Positions 6,958 to 15,400 are shown, counted from the first letter of the stretch. The stretch is DNA of 64,000 nt from Caldisericota bacterium (GCA_024655965.1 JANLFL010000003.1:1-64000), one strand, 5' to 3'. Program-made: numbers and translations. The notes: generated from the sequence alone by a model not told the origin.

Positions 6958-8511
6958 ATGGGAGAAAAAGGTCAATATATTATTGGAATAGATAGTGGGA
7001 CTTCCGTTGTTAAAGCTTCGGTTTTCGACCTAAATGGGAACGAAATCGCAGTATCCAACCGGAAAACCCCTGTCTATGAACATCATTATGGTTGGTCTGA
7101 GTTCGACCTAGACATTGACTGGAGAGAGACCGCGCTGGCAATTAAAGAAGTCATTGGGAAAGCGAACATTAAAAAAGAGGAGGTTGCAGCGGTCGGAATC
7201 ACTGGCAAGGGAGTAGGGGTTTGCTTCATGGACAAAAATATCCGCCCCCTCCGTTTGGGAATATTGTGGAATGACGCCAGAACGGTTCCACTTATGGAAA
7301 AATGGATTGCTGACGGGACAATGGATGCAATTTTCGACATCAGTGCCAACTGGTTAATGCCTGGAGATATGGGCCTTCTAATTCCATGGATTGCCGAACA
7401 TGAGCCCGATATTATTAAAAATACCTATCAAATCATGCTTCCCACGGCTTGGTTGGCTTATAAGCTTACTGGTGTGGTTCAAGCTAACCAAACAGATGTC
7501 TACAGCCAGTTGGATGCCCGGAAGGGGGATTATTCGGAAAAAATCTGGGAGTTAGAAGGGATTACCCAATATTCCCACATTTTCCCTGAATTAGGAAAAC
7601 CATGGGACGTCTTAGGCGGGGTCACAAAACAAGCAGCGGAGGAAACAGGGCTCTTAGAGGGAACCCCGGTGGTGAGGCTTGGCTGGGACGTGATTGCTTG
7701 CACTGCAGGGGTTGGGGCTATCCATGATGGCCAAGCCAACATTATTCTGGGGACTTCAGGAGTAATCGAGGTTGTCTTACCTGAACCCAGCTTTAACCCC
7801 AAGAGGTTGGGGCTCCAATCTATCCATTCCGTTCCCGGCAAGTGGTGTAGGTTAATTGCGCCCATGAACTGCACTCCCCATGTTGACTGGTTCCTGGAAA
7901 CAATGGGATATGAGGACAAAGCCAAGGCAAAAGAAAAGGGCTGCAGCGTTTTTGATATCCTCGAAGAAGAGGTGGGGAAAATTGAACCGGGTTCCCACGG
8001 GGTTATCTTCCACCCTTACATGAGCGCAACTGGGGAAAGGGCTCCTTTTACAAAGACAACTGCAAAAGCTAACTTTTTTGGTTTGGATTACCACAGCAAC
8101 CGTTATGTTTTGCTAAGGGCTCTTTATGAAGGGATCGCATTTTCCAATAAGCACTGCCTTGATGTTTACCCCATTCCAATTACCGACGTAAGGCTTTCGG
8201 GTGGAGGGTCTAAGAGTCCCGTATGGTGTCAGATCTTCGCTGATATTTTGAATTCCCCTATTAGGATTCCCTCGGGAACCGAACTAGGGGCAAAGGGAGC
8301 AGCTTGGAATGCCGCTTTTGCCATTGGCATCTTTAAAACCCGGGAAGAGGCAGTTGAGAAATTTTGCCAAGTCACTCGAACTTATGAGCCTAAGCCTGAA
8401 GCGGTTAAGAGATATGCTGAACTATACGAGATTTATAAAATGCTGATTCCTCAACTCTACGAAGCTTGGGATGCAAGGGCTGCCTTCCTCAAGAAATACA
8501 ATAAAGAATGA
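6958..8511 (+). CDS. FGGY-family carbohydrate kinase (xylulokinase-like)
   Basis: 517 residues, full length for the family, behind AAAGGGGA. FGGY kinases phosphorylate sugars or polyols with ATP. Visible features are the N-terminal phosphate loop 'IIGIDSGTSVVKASVF', the sugar-site lead-in 'GWSEFDLDIDW', the catalytic-Asp block 'LGWDVIACTAGVGA', 'NIILGTSGVIEV', and the C-terminal adenosine loop 'RLSGGGSKSPVWCQIFADIL' followed by 'GAKGAAWNAAFAIG'. It lies 114 nt after the SDR gene with which it is probably co-transcribed, and is followed by two hairpins that separate it from the regulator. Xylulokinase, erythritol kinase and LsrK-type AI-2 kinase all have this fold, so the substrate cannot be set from sequence alone. 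Confidence 0.88.
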   Translation: MGEKGQYIIGIDSGTSVVKASVFDLNGNEIAVSNRKTPVYEHHYGWSEFDLDIDWRETALAIKEVIGKANIKKEEVAAVGITGKGVGVCFMDKNIRPLRLGILWNDARTVPLMEKWIADGTMDAIFDISANWLMPGDMGLLIPWIAEHEPDIIKNTYQIMLPTAWLAYKLTGVVQANQTDVYSQLDARKGDYSEKIWELEGITQYSHIFPELGKPWDVLGGVTKQAAEETGLLEGTPVVRLGWDVIACTAGVGAIHDGQANIILGTSGVIEVVLPEPSFNPKRLGLQSIHSVPGKWCRLIAPMNCTPHVDWFLETMGYEDKAKAKEKGCSVFDILEEEVGKIEPGSHGVIFHPYMSATGERAPFTKTTAKANFFGLDYHSNRYVLLRALYEGIAFSNKHCLDVYPIPITDVRLSGGGSKSPVWCQIFADILNSPIRIPSGTELGAKGAAWNAAFAIGIFKTREEAVEKFCQVTRTYEPKPEAVKRYAELYEIYKMLIPQLYEAWDARAAFLKKYNKE

Positions 8512-8539
8512 AAACCCCCTCTCCTAAAAAATTTCCATT

Positions 8540-8602
8540 CTAGAGTCTTTTTTAGGAATCAGACTCTAGGACCAAGAAGGGGGCAAGGATTGCCCCCTTC
8601 TT
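8540..8602. terminator. Two hairpins forming a bidirectional terminator
   Basis: CTAGAGTCT (8540-8548) pairs with AGACTCTAG (8561-8569). A second, stronger stem pairs AAGAAGGGGGCAA (8574-8586) with TTGCCCCCTTCTT (8590-8602) around 3 nt. The A-rich and T-rich flanks serve both strands. It separates the converging kinase and regulator genes. Confidence 0.8.
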
Positions 8603-8637
8603 GAATTTTGGATTAAAGAGATTTTCCTAACCCCTGG

Positions 8638-9594
8638 TTAAAAAGCCAGGTCAAATAGAAGAGCCTTTGCAGTGATTGAATCTACAACAAGGTAATCAAT
8701 GTATCCCGCTTTAAGGGCGTAAAATAAAGCTTTAGCTTTTCCTAAGCCTGCGATGCAGGCAATTACACATTTTGCCCGTTTTATGTCCTCCAACCGAATC
8801 CCCAAAGTTCTTTGATCTAAATCGCTATCACAAATATTTCCTTCCGAATTATAGAAACGGTTGCACATAATCCCAACCGCACCTTCTTTTTGAAGCCTTT
8901 GGAGATCTTCTTGTTTTATGTATCCTGCCTGGGTTAAACAGGAATCCGCTCCCGGGACTCCGATGCTTATCACCAGTTTGTCGCAATTCCTTCCCAGCTC
9001 TAGGACGTTTTTTATTTTTGCGTCGCTCATAAGGGCTTCCGCAATTGCCTTTCTGTCAACCATGGCGGGGCAAGGAAGAGTAAAAGCTTCCGCTTCAAGT
9101 TTTTGGGCTAAAGTTTGAACAATTTCATTGGCATAGTTTTTTGCCTTGGCATTGTCTACGCCCCCACTCAATTGGACAATAGTTGCTCCGGGAAGCCTGA
9201 AAGAGGGCAAGTTTTTTACCACTTCATATATTGTTACGCCCCAGGCGACCCCAATCCTGTCCCCTGGTTCGAAAAGCCGAGAAATAAAAGGAACAGATTC
9301 GCGGGCTGTAATTTGCTTTGAAAGTGTGTCATTTGCTTCTGGGACAAATACCACTTTCGCATCTTTTAGCGAAAAAAGAGATATTAGTTTTTTCTCGAGG
9401 GAGTGTAAGTCTTCAAAGGGGTTCGAAATGATTACTTTTACTAACCCTGTTTCCCTGGCCAACTTTAACAACCTGGAAATTTTTGGCCGTGAAAGCCCCA
9501 CCTTTTTGGCAATTTGTGCTTGGGTTAGTTGTTCCTCATAATAAAATTTTGAAACTTCTATCAATAGATCGCTTAATTCTTCTTGTTTTTTCAC
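8638..9594 (-). CDS. SorC/DeoR-type sugar-responsive transcriptional regulator
   Basis: 318 residues. The N-terminal helix-turn-helix contains 'EEQLTQAQIAKKVGLSRPKI' then 'SRLLKLARETGLVKV' (about residues 19-53). The remainder is the SorC-type sugar-phosphate-binding domain with 'GDRIGVAWGVTIYEVVKNLP', 'IVQLSGGVDN', 'SIGVPGADSCL', 'GAVGIMCNRFYNSEGN' and 'CVIACIAGLGKAKALFYALK'. This family includes B. subtilis DeoR (controls deoC), EryD and LsrR, all working beside FGGY kinases or aldolases. It is the last gene of the dapA-deoC-sorC group, 158 nt after deoC, with a likely GTG start. It probably binds the matched palindromes at 5866-5895 and 11381-11410 and is released by a phosphorylated sugar. 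Confidence 0.9.
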   Translation of the reverse strand: MKKQEELSDLLIEVSKFYYEEQLTQAQIAKKVGLSRPKISRLLKLARETGLVKVIISNPFEDLHSLEKKLISLFSLKDAKVVFVPEANDTLSKQITARESVPFISRLFEPGDRIGVAWGVTIYEVVKNLPSFRLPGATIVQLSGGVDNAKAKNYANEIVQTLAQKLEAEAFTLPCPAMVDRKAIAEALMSDAKIKNVLELGRNCDKLVISIGVPGADSCLTQAGYIKQEDLQRLQKEGAVGIMCNRFYNSEGNICDSDLDQRTLGIRLEDIKRAKCVIACIAGLGKAKALFYALKAGYIDYLVVDSITAKALLFDLAF

Positions 9595-9752
9595 TTAAGG
9601 AATTCCACCTTCGAAAGGGTTTTTTTAATTTTAACACGAAATATAGGTTGGCCCCTCGAATAGATAAAATTTCTTGGGAATTTTCTTTGCTATTTTTCCC
9701 TTATTTTTTTGAAATTAGGGTCGATATAAGCGAGTATTTTCGCTTTGAAAGT

Positions 9753-10427
9753 TTAAGGATTTGTTTCTATTTGAAGGAATTCTTCCATTATTTTTACTCC
9801 GGAGCTGGTTCCCAAACGGTCAGCCCCTGCTTCAATCATTTTCCGGGCATCCTCGAAAGATCTAATGCCCCCCGAAGCTTTGATTTTTAAATCATTTCCC
9901 ACGACCGAACGAATTAGTTTGACATCCTCCACCGTTGCTCCCCCTGTGCCGAAACCGGTTGATGTTTTAACAAAATGAGCACCAGCTTCTTTTACTAGGC
10001 CAGAAGCTATCTTCTTTTCTTCCTCGGTTAGATAACAGGTCTCGATAATCACCTTTGTAATTGCTGGCTTAGCCGCTTGTACTACCCCTTTAATATCCCC
10101 TAAGACCAAATTGAGATCCCCTGACTTCAAAGCGCCAATGTTTATGACCATGTCCACCTCTTCCGCACCATCTTCAACGGCTTTTTTCGCTTCAAAGGCT
10201 TTCACTTGGGCTGTATTAGCTCCCAGGGGGAAGCCGATGACGGTTGCCACTTTTACCTCGGTCCCTTTGAGAAGGTCGGAACAAAACTTTACATAGGAAG
10301 GGTTCACACAGACCGCTGCAAACTTAAACTCTTTTGCTTCTTTGCATAGCTTGGAAATTTCATCCTCAGAAGCGGTTGCTTTTAGGAGCGTATGGTCAAT
10401 AAATTTTGCCAATTCCTGCCTGTTCAT
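9753..10427 (-). CDS. deoC: Deoxyribose-phosphate aldolase
   Basis: 224 residues, normal length, with an AAAGGAGAG site. It cleaves 2-deoxy-D-ribose 5-phosphate to glyceraldehyde 3-phosphate and acetaldehyde. Signature blocks are '[11 protein letters not shown]', '[10 protein letters not shown]', '[11 protein letters not shown]', '[14 protein letters not shown]' (Asp of the active site), 'FVKTSTGFG' (Schiff-base Lys) and '[10 protein letters not shown]' (second catalytic Lys), ending in 'ADRLGTSSG'. All catalytic residues are present, so it should be active. It follows the dapA-like gene by 25 nt in the same operon. Its presence suggests that the pathway handles a 2-deoxy sugar phosphate, or that acetaldehyde is a product. 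Confidence 0.95.
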   Translation of the reverse strand: MNRQELAKFIDHTLLKATASEDEISKLCKEAKEFKFAAVCVNPSYVKFCSDLLKGTEVKVATVIGFPLGANTAQVKAFEAKKAVEDGAEEVDMVINIGALKSGDLNLVLGDIKGVVQAAKPAITKVIIETCYLTEEEKKIASGLVKEAGAHFVKTSTGFGTGGATVEDVKLIRSVVGNDLKIKASGGIRSFEDARKMIEAGADRLGTSSGVKIMEEFLQIETNP

Positions 10428-10452
10428 TTCTCTCTCCTTTCAAAAATTCAAG

Positions 10453-11358
10453 CTAAATTAAACCTTCTTGGGCTAATCCCTTTCTAATTTTATCTCTTTC
10501 CTCTTCCGAAAGGTCTTTTAATGGAATTTTCATTGTCCCAACGGAATTTCCGATCAAGCCGGAGACAAATTTGTAACCCGCCATGAATGGCCCAATCTTC
10601 AAAATTTCTCTAATTCGGAGGATTTTAAATTGAATTTCTTGGGCTAATGGGAAATTTCCCTTGAAGAAAGCTTCGCACAAATCAATAACCACTTTGGGAA
10701 AGACTGTGGATACTAGGGAAATAACCCCTGCTCCCCCTAAATGCAAAGTAGGGAGGATGGTAGCGTCGCTTCCTGCAAAAATCTCAAGGTTTCTCTCTTT
10801 TCCGATTTCGCGGATAAGAGTTTGTAGATGGATGATATCTTGGGTGCTGTCTTTATAACCTTTGACATTTTTAAAATTAGTAAAAAGCCTGGCGAGAAAA
10901 GAAGGAGAAAGAACGTAACCGCTTTGAGGGGCATTATAAATATAAACTGGAAGCTTCGATCTTTCAATAATTTCCTTTAGGAATTGAAAGACCCCGTTTG
11001 GAGGATATGGATAAACCATTGGTTGGGTAATTGCAACTGCATCCAGCCCCAAATCCTCATAGGCTTCTAACAGTTTTAAGGCCTCCGTTAGAATGTTGCA
11101 AGCTATGTTTCCCATTACCGGTACTTTTTTCTGGGCATTTGAAACCGTTACCTTTGCGGCCTCAATTCTTTGGCCCAGGTCCATGATTAAACATTCACTG
11201 GCAAGACCATTTACGAAAAGCCCCCCAATCCCTTCCTTTATTTGGAATTGGACTTCCCCGCCCAGAAGCTCGCTGTCTACTTCCCCTTTGGGGGTAAAAG
11301 GAGTTAGTAATTCGGTAATTGCACCTTTAAACAAGACATCTTGCCCCTTTGAATCCAA
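10453..11358 (-). CDS. DapA/NanA-family class I aldolase (2-keto-3-deoxy sugar acid type)
   Basis: The start is placed at TTG 11358, 5 nt after GGAGGTGA. The upstream in-frame extension would run through the operator and -10 box and is rejected. About 301 residues. The DapA superfamily splits or joins pyruvate with aldehydes. Visible are 'GAITELLTPFTPKGEVD', 'NGLASECLIMDLGQR' (position of the usual GTTGE motif, here G-L-A-S-E), the Tyr in 'VYIYNAPQSG', and the Schiff-base Lys in 'VKGYKDSTQD'. The altered GTTGE region argues against true dihydrodipicolinate synthase, and the setting beside deoC, an FGGY kinase and a SorC regulator suggests a catabolic aldolase. The exact substrate is unknown. 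Confidence 0.85.
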   Translation of the reverse strand: MDSKGQDVLFKGAITELLTPFTPKGEVDSELLGGEVQFQIKEGIGGLFVNGLASECLIMDLGQRIEAAKVTVSNAQKKVPVMGNIACNILTEALKLLEAYEDLGLDAVAITQPMVYPYPPNGVFQFLKEIIERSKLPVYIYNAPQSGYVLSPSFLARLFTNFKNVKGYKDSTQDIIHLQTLIREIGKERNLEIFAGSDATILPTLHLGGAGVISLVSTVFPKVVIDLCEAFFKGNFPLAQEIQFKILRIREILKIGPFMAGYKFVSGLIGNSVGTMKIPLKDLSEEERDKIRKGLAQEGLI

Positions 11359-11380
11359 TTTTTCACCTCCAATATCCTTT

Positions 11381-11410
11381 GCACAATTGTTCAAATTAGA
11401 ACCGATGTTC
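11381..11410. promoter_or_regulatory. Operator palindrome, copy 2 (dapA-deoC-sorC operon)
   Basis: GCACA-N3-GTTCA-N4-AGAAC-N3-TGTTC has the same half-site blocks and spacings as the palindrome at 5866-5895. On the - strand it starts 6 nt after the -10 box. It links this operon to the SDR-kinase operon and gives the regulator a means of autoregulation. Confidence 0.75.
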
Positions 11411-11416
11411 CAAAAC

Positions 11417-11445
11417 AGTATACCTCTAAAAAGTACTCTAAACAA
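11417..11445 (-). promoter_or_regulatory. Sigma-70-type promoter of the dapA-deoC-sorC operon
   Basis: On the - strand TTGTTT (11445-11440) and TATACT (11422-11417) are 17 nt apart. The operator follows 6 nt later. The -10 hexamer is identical to that of the SDR-kinase promoter. Confidence 0.7.
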
Positions 11446-11917
11446 TGGTTTTAAAAAAAATTTCTAATTCATGTAAAAGAGAAATTTTAAAAATATTCGC
11501 TTTTTGGATGGTAATAAAACCAAAGAGAGATCTTTAGGGGGCTTAATGGATTTGAGGGAAAGTAAAAGGGTTTTGGGTTGAAGGAGCTCAAAGAGAATGG
11601 AAGGAAGGGGGAAAGGGGTTGACACTCGCTTAGTAGAACCTCTTGGATTGGTCTTACCTATTGTTGCCCATTTTGGGTTTAGGCTTTTGGATCACAAAAA
11701 TTCTTTGCGAAGTCATGGGTGCCAGTTCGAATTCTATTTGATTTTTAAACCTGGTGAGGTATTGTTTCTTGGCCTTTAGGTTTTGAATTGGATTTACGGA
11801 GCTCAGGCTTTAGGAAAAAGCTTGGGTAACCGATTCCAAATAAGTTCCTTTTTCGAAGGAGGAAAAGCTGGGCCGTTGCTTTCCAGACAAGATTTGGAAA
11901 CTATTGAAAAGGTATGT
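11446..11917. other. Intergenic stretch without a recognisable gene
   Basis: About 470 nt between the aldolase-operon promoter and the SLH remnant. Short open frames exist, but none has a ribosome-binding site with a recognisable product. It may be decayed DNA flanking the SLH/HIRAN junction. Confidence 0.4.
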
Positions 11918-12112
11918 TTAGAGGGGGATTTTTTTCAAAAAAATCAAAGTGCTGTAAATCAAACTCGCCGCTTCCAGCCTGGTGATGGGCTTTTCCGGCC
12001 GGAATGTCCCGTCCTCGTACCCCGTGACGATTCCCAGGTCGTGAAGGGTCAGCACCATCTTCCGCGCCTTGCCGTCCCAGAGAGTAGGGGAGAGGTCGAG
12101 AAAGGGCTCCGG
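11918..12112 (-). pseudogene. SLH (S-layer homology) domain remnant, 3' end of a lost gene
   Basis: The - strand frame ending at 11918 encodes one complete SLH domain: 'FLDLSPTLWDGKARKMVLTL', then 'HDLGIVTGYEDGTFRPEKPI' and 'TRLEAASLIYSTLIFL'. SLH domains bind cell-wall polymers and anchor surface proteins. They usually come in sets of three at one end of a secreted protein. Only one is present, with no signal peptide. Upstream of it, the same frame is a low-complexity Ser/Gly sequence that is merely the antisense of the acidic linker of the HIRAN gene. This is therefore probably the stranded tail of a surface-protein gene whose 5' part was replaced. Confidence 0.6.
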
Positions 12113-12695
12113 GGCAGGTGACCCATTCCCGCACGGATGGGATTCCCAAGAACCAGAACCCCTTGAGCCCGAGGACCTACTATTCAATTCTTTCCCAGAG
12201 GAAGAGCTCTCCGAACCCGAAACAGACTTTCCCGAACCAGCAATAGACCTCCCCGAACCAGAAGAGTCCGGGGACCCCTTCCCCTTCAATTCCGAGTTCC
12301 GCTACCCCGGGGATCCCCCTCACTGGATCCGCTTAAGACAACCCGTCCCCGATGGGGCAAGGCTCTTCGCCCAGGGGATTGAAGTGGCGGGGATCTCCTT
12401 CGAGAGCGCCCGGGAGAACGCCCTCTCCTTCGCTTACGGAAAGGAGCGCTCCCTGGAGCTGAAGCGCGATCCGGGGAACCCCTACGATGGAAACGCCGTG
12501 GAAGTCTGGGGCAGGTGGCGGAGTGAGGAAGGTAAGGAATGCTATGGCCTCCTGGGCTACGTCCCCCGGGAGCTGGCCCTTCGCCTGGCCCAGGAAGCTC
12601 CCTCAGCGGAGCTTTTCGCAACCCTGGAGACCTTGATCCTCCCTCGGAGAAAGAAGTCCCCGGGGATCAGGTTCTCTCTGTGGGTCTCTTCCTGA
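12069..12695 (+). CDS. HIRAN-domain protein with acidic Pro-rich linker; 5' end uncertain
   Basis: The C-terminal half is a HIRAN domain: 'VAGISFESARENALSFAYGK', then 'LELKRDPGNPYDGNAVEVWG' and 'YGLLGYVPRELALRLAQ'. HIRAN modules are found alone or fused to helicases and nucleases, and bind DNA ends or single-stranded DNA in characterised cases. Before it lies a Glu/Pro/Asp-rich linker (about 12160-12285; 'EEELSEPETDFPEPAIDLPE'). The frame opens at 12045 and the first start codon is TTG 12069, which lies antisense to the SLH remnant and has no good ribosome-binding site. The gene has therefore probably lost its original 5' end, or begins at an unusual codon. No ATG exists in the linker. Confidence 0.65.
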   Translation: MPSQRVGERSRKGSGAGDPFPHGWDSQEPEPLEPEDLLFNSFPEEELSEPETDFPEPAIDLPEPEESGDPFPFNSEFRYPGDPPHWIRLRQPVPDGARLFAQGIEVAGISFESARENALSFAYGKERSLELKRDPGNPYDGNAVEVWGRWRSEEGKECYGLLGYVPRELALRLAQEAPSAELFATLETLILPRRKKSPGIRFSLWVSS

Positions 12696-12787
12696 TTGAG
12701 TTTTTGGATGATTAAAGCGAAAAAGAGCTTTTAATATAAGTTTGTGTCCCTATTCCAATTTTAGTCAAAGGGTTCCTTTGAAATATT

Positions 12788-12798
12788 TTTGGTATAAT
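12788..12798 (+). promoter_or_regulatory. Extended -10 promoter upstream of tRNA-Arg
   Basis: TATAAT at 12793-12798 is preceded by TGG, giving an extended -10 (TGnTATAAT). No convincing -35 box is seen. It lies about 128 nt before the tRNA. Confidence 0.45.
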
Positions 12799-12925
12799 GA
12801 TGATTAATCATCTGGGAACGGTTTACTGCGGAAAAGTTCGTTAAAAATGGGATTTAATTTTACGCGAAAATGGATGGGTCTGTCCGTCCCCAGAAATAAA
12901 AAAACCTTGGAAGCGGCATCACAAC

Positions 12926-12999
12926 GCGCCCATAGCTCAATTGGATAGAGCGACAGACTTCGGATCTGTAGGTTGCGGGTTCGATTCCTGCTGGGCGCG
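12926..12999 (+). tRNA. tRNA-Arg (anticodon TCG)
   Basis: The 7-bp acceptor stem (GCGCCCA with TGGGCGC), the D arm with 'AATTGGATA', the anticodon stem ACAGA/TCTGT around loop CTTCGGA (anticodon TCG, reads CGA), and the T arm GCGGG-TTCGATT-CCTGC all pair. The discriminator base is G and no CCA is encoded, unlike the two tRNA genes further on. Confidence 0.95.
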
Positions 13000-13188
13000 C
13001 TTTTCTTCTCTGGACCTTTTTGGAGTTTCTTATTTGCCCTGGGGGTTTATCCTTTCGATTTTCCAAAAAATTTTGGTTTGTGGGGGTTCTGACTTTACTG
13101 TGAAGAAATGGTTTCCACTACCAAGGCAGTCCCTTTTTCCTTGAAATTAATCTTTTCCTTGGGCAGGGGCGATTTTCGGAATAAAAGA

Positions 13189-14346
13189 TCAAGAAGCGGG
13201 GAGAAACTGGCGGATTTCTTCCTTGATTTCCCTAGCCAATCCCGATTTTTTCTCTGGGGAGAGTTTTTCCATGCCCAGGATTTTTAAGAAATAAGGGAGG
13301 GCATCCTTTTCTGGCACCATTTCCAACTCCATCAGGGTATCGAGGGCATAGATCAAATCGGAGGTTTCATCCTTCCCCTTGATGGAGCCTCCTAAAATTC
13401 CGGAAGCAGTTTCAAGCCTTTCTCTGGTTAGGCGGGCATCCTCCTTGTTAAAAAGGATTTCCAGCTCCTCAAGGTTCTCCCGAGGAAAATCCCATTCGCT
13501 TGCCTCGAGGTTCTCCGCAAGGTGAGAAACCGTTGATGGGCCGGTTAAGGCGCAGAGAATTTGAGGGTGGGAAAGAACCCAGGCCAGGGATACCTGAGCA
13601 AGGGTTTTTCCGTTTTCCCTTGCGATTTCCTCCATTTTTTCCCGGACCCGGAGTCCCGATCGGCGGAGGTCGAAATGAAAAAGGGGATCGATGTTCCTCA
13701 AATCACCTGGGGGAAAATTCTCCGGAATTGATTTCAACGAGAGCATCCCCCGACCTGTGGTGCTGAAAGCGATCCCCTTTAAGTTTTTGGTTTCCAGGAG
13801 CGGGAAATACCTGGTTCTGGCGGAACGAGATACAGGGGATAATTCGAACATTAAAGAGAAGGGCTGCCCCAGTTCGAGATAGTGTTTTACCCTGCTAATG
13901 GGCAGATGTCCAACCCCATACTGGATGATTTTTCCCTCACGCTTCAAGCCCTCAAGGACGGCAATAGTTTCGCTCACCGGGGTTTTAGGATCGTCGAAGT
14001 GCACCTGGAGAAGGTCAATCCAATCCGTTTTCAGCCTTTTTAAGCTTCGTTCCACCGCGCTTTTAATTCCCCTTTCAGTCAGGTCGAAGTTTCCATCGTC
14101 CTGAACCCCGACTTTTGTGGAAATGAAAACCTCTTTCCTAAAAGGAAAAACCGCGTTTCCAAGGACCTCTTCGGCAAGTTCCCCGTAACTTCCCGCTGTG
14201 TCGTAGAAATTTACCCCGGATTTGTGGGCGATGCGGATCATCTGCTGGAACTCATCCGGGTCTTTCTTCCCGTATACCCCAGAAAGTGAATAACACCCAA
14301 TTCCGATCGCCGATACCTTTAAACCCTTATGAAAACGGTATTTCAT
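13189..14346 (-). CDS. Aldo/keto reductase
   Basis: 385 residues. The AKR catalytic set is visible: Asp and Tyr in 'GVNFYDTAGSYGE', Lys in 'VFISTKVG', and His in 'DLLQVHFDD'. The NADPH-site end reads 'ALTGPSTVSHLAENLEASEW'. AKRs reduce aldehydes and ketones with NAD(P)H. The first about 310 residues form the normal barrel; about 70 more residues form a helical tail not needed for the barrel. The ATG overlaps the end of the MarR-type gene, so the two are translated as a unit, and the regulator probably controls a response to an aldehyde, quinone or other toxic compound. The substrate is unknown. Confidence 0.88.
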   Translation of the reverse strand: MKYRFHKGLKVSAIGIGCYSLSGVYGKKDPDEFQQMIRIAHKSGVNFYDTAGSYGELAEEVLGNAVFPFRKEVFISTKVGVQDDGNFDLTERGIKSAVERSLKRLKTDWIDLLQVHFDDPKTPVSETIAVLEGLKREGKIIQYGVGHLPISRVKHYLELGQPFSLMFELSPVSRSARTRYFPLLETKNLKGIAFSTTGRGMLSLKSIPENFPPGDLRNIDPLFHFDLRRSGLRVREKMEEIARENGKTLAQVSLAWVLSHPQILCALTGPSTVSHLAENLEASEWDFPRENLEELEILFNKEDARLTRERLETASGILGGSIKGKDETSDLIYALDTLMELEMVPEKDALPYFLKILGMEKLSPEKKSGLAREIKEEIRQFLPAS

Positions 14347-14788
14347 TCTTTTTCCCCTTTAGGGCGTCAAATTTTCGATCTGCTTCAATTAAGGCTACCA
14401 ATCCCTTAAGCAGGGCTTCCTTCTCCTTTTGGCTCATCAAGGCTAATAATTCTTCGAGAATTGCGGAGACTTCCTCCTTCAATTTTGAGATCAACTTTTT
14501 TCCTTTTGGGGTGATGAAAATCCGGATTGCCCTTCTATCCTGGGGATCAACCTTCCTTTTTGCCAGACCATCCCCTTCAAGCGCGTCCACGATCCTTGTT
14601 ACTGATGGACGGAGGAATGATCGAGCCCGTGCCAGGTCTCCCAGGGTCTGGCCATCGTTTTCGGCGATCCATTGAAGGGCTTCGAGCTGGAGGTTCGTTA
14701 AGCCAAGCTTGCTGCCTGTTTTGGTCTTGTGGACCCCGAGCCTGAAGAAAATCGTGCCTAAAATTTGGGCCAATTCATCCATTTGCAT
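14327..14788 (-). CDS. MarR-family transcriptional regulator
   Basis: About 153 residues from ATG 14788; an upstream TTG (14821) is open but less likely. The winged-helix core is clear: 'LTNLQLEALQWIAENDGQTL', 'GDLARARSFLRPSVTRIVDA', then 'LEGDGLAKRKVDPQDRRAIR' for the wing with its conserved D-x-R-x-x-x-I/V. The C-terminal helices would form the dimer. MarR proteins usually repress themselves and an adjacent enzyme gene until an aromatic or electrophilic ligand binds, which fits the 20-nt overlap with the aldo/keto reductase. The A+T-rich DNA upstream (14789-14883) may hold its operator, but I do not see a convincing palindrome. Confidence 0.88.
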   Translation of the reverse strand: MQMDELAQILGTIFFRLGVHKTKTGSKLGLTNLQLEALQWIAENDGQTLGDLARARSFLRPSVTRIVDALEGDGLAKRKVDPQDRRAIRIFITPKGKKLISKLKEEVSAILEELLALMSQKEKEALLKGLVALIEADRKFDALKGKKNEIPFS

Positions 14789-14883
14789 TTTTTGCCCTCT
14801 AAGTTTAATTAATGAATGCAAAAATTTAACAATTAAAAAATATTAACAAAAAATAATTAAATGTCAAGTAGGGCTCAAAAAAA

Positions 14884-15393
14884 TTATTTTCCTTCTACCA
14901 TTTCAGACCATTTTTTTGCCAGCTCATCCCTCCTGGGCTTGTATATCACCTCGTAAAAATACCTTTGAGAAAGGAGGACACCCTGGTCATAACCCCGACA
15001 GATTTCCAGAGCTTCTTTCCAGGCATCCTCGAATTTCCCCTCGAACCTTTTTTCAATCTGTTTTTGGAAATCTCTCTCGGTTTGGATTTCGTTTCCGATG
15101 GTGTAATAAGTCCGCCCTTCCAGTTCCACCGCGTAAGCCAGTTCGTCCCCAATTTCCTCCGCTTTGAAAGTCTCCTGAATTTGCCTGACCTTCTCTGGAG
15201 GGAGGGGTTTCTTTGCCAGGATGATCTCTCCCGGAGGACGCGCACCCTTCACCACCTTAAAACCCTTCTTTGCTGCTGCGTAAAATATCGCCCGGTTAAG
15301 GCCAAAACTTTTGGCTGTCTCCAGGGGTTTTCCTAAGACGAATGCCCGTGCGGCCTGAAGGGTGGCCATCACCTGAAACCTTCCTACTGCCAT
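14884..15393 (-). CDS. Unknown protein partnered with the primase-ligase gene
   Basis: 169 residues, starting 7 nt after the primase-ligase stop, so almost certainly co-translated with it. The N-terminal about 60 residues ('ARAFVLGKPLETAKSFGLNR', 'AIFYAAAKKGFK') resemble a small helical or DNA-binding segment in which a K-P-x-E-T-A-x-x-x-G-L-N-R-A-x-x-Y pattern looks like a helix-turn-helix. The rest is a charged alpha/beta region with 'YAVELEGRTYYTIGNEIQTE' and 'DEELAKKW'-like Lys-rich ends. I recognise no family; it is not a Ku protein. Its only clue is the tight linkage to a nucleotidyltransferase of the ligase type. Confidence 0.65.
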   Translation of the reverse strand: MAVGRFQVMATLQAARAFVLGKPLETAKSFGLNRAIFYAAAKKGFKVVKGARPPGEIILAKKPLPPEKVRQIQETFKAEEIGDELAYAVELEGRTYYTIGNEIQTERDFQKQIEKRFEGKFEDAWKEALEICRGYDQGVLLSQRYFYEVIYKPRRDELAKKWSEMVEGK

Positions 15394-15400
15394 AATTCCC

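Noticed and set aside
11783-12121. + strand frame of 112 codons across the SLH remnant
   Set aside because: It is antisense to a clear SLH domain and has no start signal or recognisable sequence.
12113-12289. Ser/Gly-rich extension of the SLH frame
   Set aside because: It is the antisense of the acidic Pro-rich linker leading into the HIRAN domain, which is the more credible coding strand.
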